This document shows, piece after piece, positions 45,201 through 60,200 of a stretch of DNA of 64,000 nucleotides. The notes under the pieces are model-generated. The model did not search any database. It was given only the letters and a program-made list of their open reading frames with translations, and was not told the origin of the DNA. Position numbers and translations under genes: made by a program. Origin of the DNA: Octodonta nipae (Eukaryota > Arthropoda > Insecta > Coleoptera > Chrysomelidae); NCBI GenBank assembly GCA_034190945.1, contig CM067222.1:70375588-70439587 (forward strand), read 5' to 3'. Each line of letters opens with the position of its first letter. Positions within the stretch are counted from its first letter, which is position 1.

Positions 45201-48200
45201 GCTGTGATCTGACAGAGGCACAAATCCGGAGTGATATTATAAGGGTACTCTCTTCGAGGTGTCATTCCTTTGTACGCAAGACAATATATATTATATATCA
45301 ATATAATATATATTGTTTCTGGTTAGGGAACCTTCATCAGTTGCGCTTCCCACAATTGAATGTCCTCTCGAACACTTCGTTACGCATTTGATGCATTTCG
45401 TTAAATTTGAAGACTCGAGATGTAAGACCGACATCTCGCGTCTTCATATTATAAGGGTATCCGTATATTGTATATACGGAACCCTAATAAACCGACCTTT
45501 CAAATAACAGCAGACAAAACAAAACGTAAACACATTTTCCAAGTTCATTATGAATCAGCGAGATTCTTGATGGGAGGACGGCGAATAAATCAAGTATATT
45601 CGAGAAGCAGTATGAAGTACTAAGCAGTTTCAGTGAAGGGAAAATTAAGAGTCAAAATGGTGACAGTAGCTGTAACATTTCATTTTGTAATTTAGTACAT
45701 TATCGAAGTAAATAAAGGTTTAATTTGAAGTTAAAATAATTATTCGAGCCCACGGAAATATACAACAGTATCACGGAAATCTATAACAGTATAAACTACC
45801 TAATTGTAACTACGATCTACCACCAACCATATCGCCCATTGCCATGGCCTACTACTAAACAAATGGCCCTGGCATTGTATATACCAGGTGACCATATTAT
45901 GCTGCTGGTACACACGTCCCTCGTCCCCAAGATGCTAGGTATAATTCGGGGATACTTTACAACCTTCCACTTACATAAAAAATGTATAGGGAGCACCATT
46001 TTTTAAAACACGCAAACACGTCCCTATACATAACTTATATGTTTCTTTGGGGAATAACACCACAATAGAAATAAAACTACGTATATTGCAGGAATACCAA
46101 ACGTTTCAAAGTCTATTCTGACTTCGTTGTCAATGGCTTTATATTTAAATATAAAGCCATTGACATTATATTTAAATATAAAGCCATTGACATTATATTT
46201 AAATATAATATATTTAAATATAAAGCCATTGACAACGAAGTCAGAATAGACTTTGAAACGTTTGGTATTCCTGCAATATACGTAGTTTTATTTCTATTGT
46301 GGTGTTATTCCCCAAAGAAACATATTAGTTATCAAGAATATGCCACAAACAACGTTTAGAAGACAATTACGTCCCTATACGTCCGTCGTCCGAGAAGACG
46401 ACCACCAACGTTGAAAATTATTAGGATTCAATCTACCGGTGAAAAGAGCAAATTTAAGGGCAGTAACTGAACTATTTGGTAAGCTTTCTTTCTTTCGGCA
46501 TTTGCAGATTTACATTTTATTACTTTTTATTGCACTTTGAATATTTTGGCCTGGCAGTTATTGAAATTTCCTACTAGGAAACGACCCGAAACCATCGATC
46601 CCTTGCATCGAGTCGCTCTTTTGTAGTTACCGACTTTTGACGGATAGAACTGACGGATCGGGTAGTTGAGGGAATAAAGTGAATAGATCCATTCATAAAA
46701 AAAGCATTTTAAAGAAGGGTACGAACCCAACGTGTGTGGTCATATCTTGCGGACGAGAGACGTGTGTACCAGTAGCATTAGGCTTATGACTGTTTTGTTG
46801 TTCAGCAATTACTCGGAAACGGCTCAAGGAATTTCGACCGTTTATATTGGATCCTGTTCTGGGTTATCGCGAAGTCGTCCCATATTTTTTTCAGTAACGT
46901 AGCTTGTACCGTTTCTTAGAAAATGGGGGAAAACTTTTTTACAGATTTTCTTATACATTATGCTTTGGTGGAGTTGCCGGTATTAAAAATATGAAAATTA
47001 TACTATTTGGAACATGGGATACATTGAAAAGAAATTGTATTAGTTCCGGGATATCCCGAAGTGGTCCCATATTTTTTTTCAATAGCATAGCTTGTACCGT
47101 TTTTTTTAGAAAATCGGGGAAAACATGTTTAACGACATTCATGTACAGCAAGTTTTGGTGAAGTTACTAGTATTAACTGTTCGGAACTAATAAATTGAAT
47201 TAATCATAATAAATGTTAGTTAATATGTATATACAGTGTGTATTTATAAATCAAACGATTTCTTTTTATTAAAAATTTTAAGAGAAAAATTTATTCTTCA
47301 TAAACAGATTTGCATGGTCTAAAACGTAATCATTCCATGTCACTTTTTTTAACTGTAGACGAGGTTTGTCATCAAATTGGAATTTTAATTACAAATTAAA
47401 GTATCTTTATTTTACTTAATATCTAAAATTGTTATCAAATAGAAGGAATTAGAATTAAAAACTGCATCTATTTATGCCATTGCACTACAAATTGTATAAT
47501 AAGTATTTATGTAACTTTTACAACTATATACTAGGATTCAAAAAATATATCAATTTTATTTAAACGTGAGGCACCTTTATTTTTTATAATATCTCAAATT
47601 GTAATCAAACAAAGTTTATTAGAATTGAAAACTGCATATTGTTCTGTATTATTAAAAACTGTAAAAAAATGAAGTTGATTGGAAATAAATTGAAATAAAT
47701 GTCAGTTAATCAACTTTAAGGTAGAGGTTTCTATATACAGTGTGTCGTCATAAGTTGAATTCAAAGGGAAAACGTTCTTATGAACATTATTTAGAGAAAA
47801 AGTTATTCTTCATAAAAATTTTTGCGTGGTCGGAAACGTATACTGTAATCATAAGAATTTTATTCTTATCAAATAAAGGTAATAAGAATTATAAAATGCA
47901 TCTAATTATGTCACATCACCAAAAAATGTATAATAGATCTTCATGTCACTTTTCCAAATTGTGTACTAGGTTTGATAAAGAATATAAATTTTCTTTAAGT
48001 TAAGTACCTTTATTTTTAATAATATCTCAAATTGTTATCAGACAAAGTTTATTATAATTGAAAACTACGTCCTATTATGCTATATCAATTAAAACTGTAG
48101 GTATAAAGATTTAAGATTACGCGGAGGGTAGACTATTAAATGAATTTCAGTATAATTAACAGACCTACAGAATGACGATACTCAGATTATCTACAATATA

Positions 48201-51200
48201 GTGGACCCACCTAAGTTAGAATAATATTCAAAATTTTCTTAATACATATAAATATTTAGAAAACATGTTATTTTATTCAACCGTAAACAAGGTCGGCCAA
48301 GCTAAAAGGATGCTTAAAAGTAAAATACCTTATTTTTGGCAATATTGAAAACGTTAATTAGATTTGAAAATTTGAGGCATTGCATCACTAAAAATTGTAA
48401 AATAAATACATTAAAAAAAAACAAAAACCGACTTCAAAAAAATTAACGAAAAACCATGAAATATTTTTTTGCTACAATTAAATACTTTTTCTGAAGTCAA
48501 TTTAGTTTTTAGGTTTTAAAAAGTTTCTTTTAAATTAAGACACGTTGTATATTTTGATAGAATATGCCTTATAAGTGTAGTGTCTCAGGCTGCAATTCAA
48601 ATTATAAGTTAGAAAAAGATGTAAAACAAGTAACTTTGTTTTGTTTGCCTAAAAATGATACAACAAAACAAAAGTGGCTTCGAAATATCCTTACACAATT
48701 GGGTTTCGAAGAAAAGTGCATCATAAAAAAAGGATTTCATCGAATTAATTCTAAATTACAAGAAGATGCCGTACAGTTCTACAAACACCGGATTTTGTAT
48801 CAAGAAGACGACTACATTTTTTTTTCCAATTAAAAATCAGTGATAATTCCCAAAATTGAAGCTTCGATGTGCATTCGACAAGACTTTAGTGTATGTTTGA
48901 GTGTGAAAGAAGAATATGGTTCCACAAACAGAAATCCCCAAGAAGTTGTGGGTGATGAATACTGTTTCTATTTTAGAGGAACTTTTAAAATTTTTAGTAG
49001 ATAAACTGAAAAGTTATGACGAGCTTGATGTAATAGATGCTTGTAAGATAATTTATTCCTTATCAAGCTATTGATTCTTGTCGCCTTCTAAGATCAGGCG
49101 ACTTTGAAAATCTCTTGATTTTTATTTACTTTTCACAAACAAATACAAGAAATCTATATCCACCTTATTTATATTTCAAACATATAGATGACTGTCCGAT
49201 AATCAACGCAAATGTATCTCCAGTCGATACACCGTACAAAATAATTCATTTCCTGGAACACGCTATCTACATCAGATCTACTATCCACGTGTACGGAAAA
49301 ATCCATATTCTCCAGGGAAATTCTTTCTCGATCAACACTCGTTCATCATCGCAGTAATTCAGATCGCGTTTGAAATGCTATGTGATAAAATGCTAAAATA
49401 TTGACATGTTTTTTGTTGGATTAGTTACTTTACGAAATTACGCGGTCTGAACAAGTTCCTTACTTCCTTCGAAACTAACATACTGTAAACGATCTGAAAA
49501 GCACGGCCCCCTAATCAATTACGCCAATTAGTAACCGGTGTTGCTGTGTCATTATGTTACATAAGATTAAAGTAATATATTAATACAAAGGAAGTTAATG
49601 TAACAACCGCAATTATTTCTGTTGTACCTATATTAATTGCAACACTTTTTTTAACGAGTTAAAGATATCGACTCATTTGTTACGTTTTTCAGGGAACTTC
49701 ATTGTTAATGTAACTACGATGGCTGTTAAATAAGTCACTGATTGGCTGACAACGTTTAATTTGACATTACTAATAGAGAAATTCTCTACAAATTATTTAC
49801 TGTAATAAAAACTACTTTACGGTACAAACAAACGTATTTCTAGTATTTACTATTGCATATATAAAAAAGTACCGAAAATGACATTCTTTTCAAGAGCAAG
49901 GCATCATATACGTTAGACAGACAAAGATATTACGATAAAAATCGAGAGTAACTGGGATAGGGTATAAATACTGCAGCACAGCAGGACAGTAGTGGATCGG
50001 CTGTGTACGTTTGACTCAACTCAATCATAGTCTGAGAAAAGTACTGTGTTATTAATTTTTGCTATGGAAATCTAGAAGATTATTTGCGGTATAAAAACTG
50101 TTTTTCAACCCACAGAAAATTTATAACAATAGGTTAATGTCAAAGTTTAAGCAAGCTGCGCGTTTACTTTGTGTCTGACAGCCATTGGAGCCAGAAAACT
50201 TGTGAATTTTAACGAACATGAAAAAATGTGAATTAATGATAATGAAAAAGTTTTAGTTCAGTCGCAATCCGAGTTTTTGAGCCATTTGGTTAGCATGGAC
50301 GAAACGTTAATCCATCACAACACACCAGAGACGAACTAACAAAAATTCCGTGTCCGAAATAAACACCTGACGACAAAAACCATGATTGACTATAAAAAAT
50401 ACCGAAAATTCCAGTCCCTTCAGGAAGCAACAACAAGTAAAGACATGAATCAACGTGATTATAGTATAGTAGTTCTTTCGTGGTTTCGTGCAAATTCATA
50501 AATTAGTCTACGAACTGCTACCCCATGCAATATATTCTCCAGATTCAGCCCTCTGCGACGATTTTCCAAATCAGTCGGTAAGAGATTTGGTTAGAATGAA
50601 GAGATCTTTCTTGAAAGATAGTTGTGGCATAGTTTGTCAATATTTAAGCACTTTTTGGGAAATTACTCCTCAATTCACGAAATTACTGTATATTTTTAAA
50701 AGTTTCGGGGTCTAGGTCAGACCCCGTTGTCAATGGCAAAGAAATTGCGAAAAAGTTACAATTATAAAATTTAACAGAATATAATATAAATAGTATTTGA
50801 TTTATGATGTCATAAATCAAATAAATTGTCAAACATTTTGATTTTAGATTTTAGTATTGTGCCTTGCCTCATAGTTTCTTTGCCATTGACAACGGGGTCT
50901 GACCTAGATCCCGAAACGTTTGGAAATATACAGTAAATTCGTGAATAGTGGAGTCATTTCCCAAAAAAGCGCTTAAACCTTAAACTAAAGAGGTCATCAC
51001 TGAATCAAACAACTGTTTTGCGGGCCTTTAGGGAACCTATTTTTAGAAGGAATAAAAATTGGAAAAACGCTAGACTAAATTTTAATAACATCGAGGCATA
51101 AAAAAAAATTCTTTATTCAAAAAGTCATTGACTTATTAAACTAAACATACTACTATCTTTGTTCTGCATCTTACTTCTCATCTAGGATTCTATCAACTAA

Positions 51201-54200
51201 ATTGAATGCGTTAAAAAAACCTTAAAGATTGTAGAAATTGTAGTATATATTTAGATTCAATATCTTTCACAACTGTCACAATGTCTTTCACAACTGTATT
51301 GCGATGTTGGGCATGTGAAATAAAAAATTAGCTCTCCGTTTAGATAGACTCTTTTAAGTTTAAGACTGAAAAGAGTATGTTCTATTTTTGAAGATTAGAA
51401 CTTCTTTAAATAAATTATGTTTCTAAATACCCCGCTTCTATTTTTGACGTACATGTAAAAATCTCCTACTGACTGCGCCATTTTTACAGATATACTAGAA
51501 ATAACTTGCCGGTTGTCTAATTCCAACTTATCTTAACGTATCAACTCATTCCAAATGGTTGCATATTAGTCAAGCCGAGCTCTATTGCCAAAAACACTAC
51601 AATCAACTTTGCGCCTTATGTAAGGGTATTTGCTTTTAGGTATCACAGTTATAGAGAAAGATCTGGATTAAATGGTAGATTTGTGGTATACTGTCGCGGA
51701 AGCTTTATTGACGTAAATGTCAGGAACAAATCTAGTATGTACTGCATTGTGTTTGTTCACGATCAAGCCAGCGCCCTCCAACGACCCCGTACAAATTACT
51801 GGTAAGTGTTGATATTACCAGTTTTTGGGGTTCCCCTAAATCTACAAGTTCATGTTAAATTCAAGGCTTTTAAAATTACCCTGACATGGTTCAAGGTCAT
51901 GCGTGAATATCTGTGCAGATTTCAGTAACAATAACTGAAACTTTAATTTGGCTCCATAGACCCTTTTAGACGACCATTCATGCACGTACGTGGGATTGGT
52001 TGGCAACATCATTATTATCAGAGACCTTAATAATCAGAAATCACTTACAAACATTAATTCATTTTTCACTCGCAAATCACCCGGTACAGATCTCTTGAAT
52101 ATTAACAATTAACAATTATTGAGCTTTACCAAAAAATATATTTGACACGTAAGTCAAATGTCATTTGGAACGTTGAAAGATCAATCTGACAAATGTAAAT
52201 GCAAAAGTAAGATGCCAGATATTTTACGTATGTATGTAACATAGATATAAATAATAATAACTTAGTAATTATAAAAACACAAACATAATTTGTATAAATA
52301 TTTTATAATAACAACCTTAGCTGCAACTTTTATTTTTACATGCGTAATATGACAATTTCCAACTCCTTATTTTAACCAAATATCAGTGTAAATCAAGAGC
52401 AAGGACGATATAAATCTCGTAAAAGTTTTTAAATTACAATTATCGTAGATTAATGTAATCCGGAGCATGTGGCCTCGGTATCGAGTTTGGTGAAATATGA
52501 GACCGATTAATGGGTAAAGGTCAACCTTCGTGAATGAGAGATGACTTATCAAATTGAATAAATGGGTTTAAATAGTCAGCCTCCAATGGGAAAAATGTAT
52601 ATTACATTTGTGTATTTATTTCATAAAGTTAACGGGTTCTTTATTACATTTTTTACTGACAATATAATTTTGGAATTTATGGTGGAAAATTCGGATTATA
52701 TTTTTATAACTTTTATTTACACATCGTCTATTTAACGGTTAATTGTGTGAATTTAAATTATGTGTATAAAACTTCAAACTATTAGTGCTAAGATCAGTGA
52801 AAACGGTTGTTTCTAAAACAAAGTTATAGGGCTTCAGAGCAATCATTTAATGGTATAATTTTACTCTAGCCCTCAAAATCAAGCTTATTTGAAGGTCAAA
52901 TAAATTTTTTAACCGACTTCCAAAACGGAGGAGTTTATCAATTCCTCTGCAAAATTTTTTTTGTGTAACGAGCGATTATTTAAAAACGGCTTGGGCAATT
53001 TTGATGATTTAAACTGCATTATATTAAGGACCATTACAGAAAGGTCCCATTTAATTGTCTATAACATGAGATTTACGGTTTTCCAGAAAATCAGAAGAAA
53101 AAAAAGTATATGAGGGAATAGATTTCAGTGAATTTCAATGAATCTTCACTATTTTCTCTAAAACCGCTCAAGAAATTTAAATATTATAAATTATATTCTA
53201 CAAAGATATGTTCCAGCTTGATTCCGTATATTTTTCTATAACGTAAAACTTTCTATTTTTCTGGGAATCAGAAAAATATATGCACAAAAAACTGTAAACA
53301 TCTTGGTAATTGTCAAATTTTCGTCACGTGAAATGGCTGAAAATATTCCGTTAGTTTATCGAAACGAAAATTTATGTCGGCGAATTCTTCTATATGGTAC
53401 ACTGTTGTAGGTGTGTGAGTGCGTGCATGTGATATTGGGTGGGTACATAAGCAGTTGTATACATAGGATGGTTGAAATATAAGTTGGAATTGAATTAGTT
53501 ATACAGATTGGTTCTAAAAATATTGTACTGGGTGGCACATAAATAGTTGTGTATACAAGGTGGTTGAAATAAGAGTGGAGCAAAACTATAGTTATACATT
53601 ATATGACTGAGAATAATTACAGTTATTCAGTTATACAAAAGGCTTTAATATCATCAATCATCATTGGTATACAGGAATAATTTAAACAATAGAAAATAGA
53701 AAGAGTCAATAGTGTGGAGAGGATGTATACTTATACAGGGTGGTTTTAAAGATATCAGGACCGTTGTAATATTGTGTTGAGTTGTACAGGGTGATTCAGA
53801 AAATATAGACACAATAAAAATTAGAGAGGGGCAAAGAAAGATGGAGAAAAAGAGAGAGATATAATAATACGCTAAAATTTCCAATTGACTTGTTTCTTAA
53901 ATCAAATAAAATGGAATATATGTCTGAAAATAGTGATTGATTACACACGCTTTTTAAAAAGTCAGCTGAAGTCAGTTCTTTTTTAAATATAAATTATTCT
54001 AGAGGAAAATTTATTTTCATACTGGAATTAAAAAAGTGGCAAATCTTTTTTATATTTAAGGTCAGATATGTACAAATGATGAACTTAAGGGTCAGAACGG
54101 ATTTATCTAACGGATTGACATAACCTTGATCTTAATTCCGAGGTCAAGGTTATATTTGTACATAAGATTCCCACTTTTTCAAATTGGGCTATAAAAATTG

Positions 54201-57200
54201 GGCTAAATTTCGATTTTAAAAATTCAAGATGATTTTCCCATGATGTTGAAGTGCTTGGTCGCTTTGAAACCCTACAACTTTGTTTCTGAACATTTCTATA
54301 ATGAGCCCTTCTTAAGATATGTAGGTACGAAAATATAAACGGGAAACCCCGTATATTCAACACTCTTTATGACAAATTGGTTTATCGCTTTTCGCAATAT
54401 TTGCGTGCAAGATCTGCGCACTCTTTGCACTTTCATAGAAATATTTATTCTAAAGATTTGCAAAATCTCGACAAGCACATACGGTAGCAGATAATTTGAT
54501 TTTACTTCTTTTCCAAAATCTAAATTAGATATTCATTTTATTGATTTATTGTTTTTATTATTTCAAATATTGTCAGAATGGCAGCAACGTTTGGACAAAC
54601 TAGTCAGAATTCTAAGGTAGAAATAATGCGGTTTTACTTGGACAAAACCTTGACTTAGATGAAACTCTCTTCTCACCCCCAATACCCATTGTGGCATTGA
54701 TATGGTATATGTTTTCGGGCTATTAAAATTTCTTTTGACCGTTTCCTCGTAAACTGCGACAGATATCTTCAACGGCGCAGGCGTAGTTCATACCTCGTCG
54801 TTTGCTCGAAACGAATAGAACTGTCTACTCTTCCACTGGCGGAACGCTAATATTTATGCTAAGCGGTGGAACCATACTCTGCCTTGATTGACCGAGAGGA
54901 AGTGGGTGGACTACGAGCTTAGAGGGTTTCGATGTTGCACATCCAAGTGAGGGATACCAAATGTTGTTGAATTTCAGGCCTTCTTCTTTCCTATTGCAAT
55001 TGTTCCGATGTTTGTATATTTCGATGGCTTCCCGCTCGAGACGGGAAGTGACATGTATTTGACAGAACCTCGGTGTTTTGGTATTGTATAATTTGGTCTT
55101 CTGATAGTAAAGCATGTTCGTCGACAGCAGACTTTTCAGGTTGCAACAACCGACAATTTTGTTTGTGCTCGGTAACACGAGTTTTAATACTACGTTTTGT
55201 GGTACAGGTGTACACGGCTCCCCAAGAACACGGTATTCTATAAACTCCAGACGAGCATAGAGGGTCACAGGGATTTTTTGGAGAACGGAGTATGTGGCGG
55301 AGTTGTTGGGTATGTTTGTAAACTGTTTTGATATGGTGTTTTCGAAGAAATTTTCCAATACGATCTGTAGTGTTTTTTATGTATGGCTGGTAAGTGTTCC
55401 CTAAGATCTGTGTTGGCTCCTTTGTGGGGATAGATTTCCGTCGTGAATTAAAACATCTTATTTCATGCCCCGAGTAACCACTCGGCTGGAATGCACGATC
55501 TAAATAGACTAGTTCGTCTTAGATATCATGGATCACAGATCCTGTTTGCTCGGTCCACGGAAGTCATTTTTTGGCTGGGATGATGATTGGACTGTTTGTG
55601 GAGATTTTCGGTATACATTGTGGCCAAGGGTACCACTGCCATTGTAAATTGAATACGTGGATGAATGGTATTCAAATGTGTGTCAACTCAAATGGTAAAT
55701 CTTCGCCCTTTCCATGGCGACACGATCTATCTGATCCCATTGAGGGCAGGTTTTAGCGCAATAAACTTGAGCCCGTTAGCCACCCCCTAGATCCACCAAT
55801 GGACCTAAATAAAAATCATAACAAAGAATTAAAACATTAATTTTGATTTATAGTAGCTCCAAAAAACAATACAACTTTTTTACCAAAATTGATTTTAATA
55901 GAAAAAACTTTTTTGCAGGTAGTAATCCAGAGTACGATTTGGTCGTCATAGGGGGTGGTTCCGGAGGATTAGCTGCCGCCAAAGAAGCTGCAAACCTCGG
56001 TGCGAAAGTCGCAGTACTCGATTACGTCACTCCCTCTCCCAGAGGCACCAAATGGGGTCTTGGAGGCACGTGCGTCAATGTTGGATGCATTCCGAAAAAA
56101 TTGATGCATCAAGCTGCTCTGCTAGGGGAAGCAATACACGTAAGTGTACGGTTTTTCGACGATGATAGATATTCTAAGATCTCACTTACCCATTTTTACT
56201 TCAGCTAAAATTTTGCATACATATGTGTGTCGGATGATAATGCAATTTTATGGTGTCTTCGAGATCGTCATAGGAGCTTAATAATAAAATATTGCAGCCC
56301 CATTGACCACATTTTTCCACGCAGGGTCAAAGGTTAATATAGTGACTAAAATTTTTGAATACAAAAATTATTAACGCCACAAAAGGCCCCGGTATTTCCG
56401 TATGGAAAATTACATAAAATAAAGAAATAGCGAGGTCTTTTAATCTTCCCCCGTTTAAATTTTCTATATTAACCTATTATAAAAACCTTCATTTGCTCTT
56501 GAAAATCACCAAATATTTGGATTTTTTGCAGTCTTCTCCCCCCCCCCTGTCGGGGTTATTTTAAGGCTGTTTTGTAGGTTTTTTAGTTCTCTAAATGATC
56601 ACTTGATAGTGCGGAATCCATTCAATATATTTCGTAATATTTCTAAAATGGCAATTTTGTTAAAAAAATTATTGATTACAAAAAGTTCAATACTTAGTTG
56701 GTGTTGAATTTTGTGCAAAGCCAGATTGCAATTAATTTTTTGCAAAATGATGCTGTTTAGTGTTCTATTGGTTGGGTTAAAATTTTAAGTAAATAAAACT
56801 TGATTTAAAAAAAAATATATTTTAAATTCTAGTTTACTGCTTAATAGGATGTTGGTTAACCATTCTCAAACAATTATCTCTTTCGTTAATTGGAAATTCC
56901 CAGCTCGAGAGTATGTTGAGATGCGTGAATCAAAACAGCAAGTCATTGTACACAGTTTGTGCAGGCTCTTATTTTTATAAACATTTTTAAATTATATATG
57001 ACAATTGTCGAGATACAAAAAAGTTGTTACAATAAAGTTGCTGTGTGCCTAAAAATGCGTAACTTAAAAATACTTTCATATTTACAGGGCTACCCAACAA
57101 GGTAGAGCAATTTTTTAACACGCTATATTTTATTGAATTTTTTTGAATTGCCCTTGAACTTCTGCAAAAAATTAAAAAGAACCTTTCCACCTAAAATTAA

Positions 57201-60200
57201 CCGTTTTTGAGATATTTTAATGTTTTGTAGAAAAAGTGGTTTTTACATGACCTTTCAAAGGGCCATTTCGTAGGTTTTTCATTTCTCTACAATGTGGCCC
57301 ATAGTGGGAAACACGATTTCAGGGATAGATTTCGTATAAAAAGCAGAAAAAATAAATTGTTCGCTCTTTTTAAGGTCATTTTGTTAAAAAAACAAAAACA
57401 CATCTACAAAAAATGGTGAATCTTATGGCAATTATTCTAAATGACTACGGCAAATTATGGTTCGACGAGTATCAATAGTATCAAGATCAACTTCTTCCCC
57501 TACTCATTCCACTTCTCCACTGGTAGGGAAAACGCAATCCAGTCAGATTATTGTTGATTTCCTTCAGATTAGGAAGCTAGGAATGCAAAATTGGATAGCA
57601 ATCCATTTTTAATTTTGAATATAACTGGACGAAATGTTATTTCACGGTTTGCAGTTTCTATCTAATGAATTTAACAGTATATGTTATTATTCTGTATAAA
57701 CTCATCCTTTTGTTTTGATCATTGCAGGAATCCAAAAGTTATGGTTGGCAAGTTCCCGAGAACGTTTCACACAACTGGGAAAAGTTGAAGGAAGCTGTCC
57801 AAGGACACATCAAATCAGTTAATTGGGTCACCAGGGTAGAACTTAGAGATAAGTAAGTATGAATGCCCTTAAAAGACATGTTTCATTTTTATAAAACAAA
57901 ATGTATTAATTTTTGTAGGAAAGTAGAGTACATAAATGGTTTAGGAATATTCAAAGACGCCAACACCGTTCACACCGTTACCAAGCAAGGCGAAAAAACT
58001 TTGACATCAAAATACTTTTTGATAGCGGTAGGCGGACGTCCCAGATACCCCGACATACCGGGTGCCTTGGAGTACGGTATAAGCAGTGATGACATCTTTA
58101 GCTTAGATACGCCACCTGGGAAAACTGTAATTATTGGCGCTGGATGTATCCTTTTTCTTGAAAAAATAACGAATCGAGCGAGCTTCCCTTCCTTGAATTG
58201 GGTTACCTTAGGGGTCATTTGTAGTAGAATGTTTCATTGAATTGTGGCCCCAATGTATTAGTTTTTAGGTTACCCGTAATTTGGCTTTACTTATTTTAGA
58301 AATCATTATTCAAATAAAGGTTTTTTTAGAGAAAAAAACGTATTTTCGGGCCATAGTTTGAGAATTTTAAGAATTGATTGTTTAATTTGATTTCTGATTT
58401 GTTGACAATCACAAAATACACTAAATGCCACTGATGTGTTTACGAGCACTTTTAAAGTTCAAATCGGGAATTTTTTGAAATAAAATCGAAATAACTAATT
58501 ATTTAGGACCATATATTAGTTGAGGAAACCTAATAAAAGTGAGTCTTCCTCGACACTCTAATTCTTAATTAGTCACTCAATTGACAAGTATAAGGAAAGT
58601 CATGCAAAATAATAATGCTTCAAAAAATAATAAGTAGCCCTGGGTACACTTTGGTTTTCAATTGCCTATCAGTTTTTCAAAAATCACTTTGAGAAGAAAA
58701 AATCCAAATCATAAAAATAATAATTTAATGAGTTAAGAAAATTAAAAAATTAAATAGAGTATATAGTAAAACTTTTTCAAATATTTCGATTGTACAATCA
58801 CTGAGGAGTATATACAATATACGGTGATGGGCAAATGTGTGGAACCAGGTAAATATCTCTGGAATTATTAGAGATATCAAAATGAAATTTGGAAGGTGGA
58901 TACTGCAGTAGATTGCCTATTTGTTTCCAAATTTTTTTACAATTTTGAACTTCCTGTTTTACCGGAAGTAATGTCGATTTTAAAATTTGCAATGAAACAC
59001 CCTGTATAGTATTTTAGTTTCTGATGAGACATTTTGTTGCGAATACAAAAATATCGGGTTTGATATTGTTTTCTTCAATACCTACCGAGATATTAACAGG
59101 AAAGTAACTAAGGAAAGGAAAAATTCGATGGTAGCTAAACTCAATTCAGATTTCATTTACGCCCGATATAAACAAACCGCTCGGTAAGGATTTGTATTTC
59201 TATTGGCCAATCGGTGGCATTTTACCGTCACAGCCAACAGCACTGCTTGTTCCATAGTCGAATACACGTGCGTTTGTTTAAATCAGGCGCAAATTAAAGC
59301 TGAATCAAGTTTAGTAGTCCATGAAATTCATTGCAGAAGTGACAGTAGTTGTCAAAATAAGTTATTAGTTTTTTTTATTTGAACGTAAAAAGATTGTATT
59401 GTTTTAATTTGATCGTAAAATGGCCGAATTAAGTGAAAGAGAAAGAATAGAAATATTAATGATGATTGGGTATGGGGAGAGGAAAAGGACGCATAAAGAA
59501 GTTTGTGACCTTTTTAACATTGCTCATCCGAATACACAAATATCCCGTTCAGTAGTAACGAAAACTTTGCGGACACAAGTGGAACAGTTAGCAATTTATC
59601 AAAAAGTGGATGGTTAAAAAGTGCAAGTAATGAAGGTGTAGCTCAAAATGTTGCTATATCTTTGGAAGAAAATCCTCACTTATCCACTACCGACCTTGCC
59701 AATATGCATGAAATTAGCCGTCGTTCAATAGGAAGGATATTAAGGCGAGAAAAATATCATCCATACAAAATTCGCCTCGATCAAGAACTCTCCGAAGACG
59801 ATTTCGACAGACGTTTGCAATTTTGTGAAACGATGATGGATATTTGTAACCGTGATAATAATTTTATAAGAAATGTGGTGTTTTCAGACGAGGCTACATT
59901 TTGTTTAAATGGTACGGTTAATCGACATAACTGCCGCTACTGGTCGCAAAGTAATCCTAATTGGGTACAAGAGGCTCATACACAACATCCCCAAAAATTG
60001 AACGTTTAGGCTGGCATTTATAACAACAGAATCGTGGGACCCTTCTTCCTACAAGAAACTTTAAACGGAGATTGTTTACAGCCCTTGGAGACACAAGTTA
60101 TTCCGGCATTGGAGGTAAATGGACAATTACCAAATAATATCTGGTTTCAGCAGGATGGAGCACCACCCCATTACGCTCGCATTGTTCGAGATCATTTAGA

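Noticed and set aside
47740..48003. 87-residue + strand frame
   Set aside because: It lies entirely in degenerate AT-rich repeats and has no motif.
55843..55918. Open frame running into TrxR exon 2 from an ATG at 55843
   Set aside because: The stretch is the end of intron 1 (polypyrimidine tract and TTTTGCAG acceptor). The frame is open by chance; real starts are the alternative first exons.
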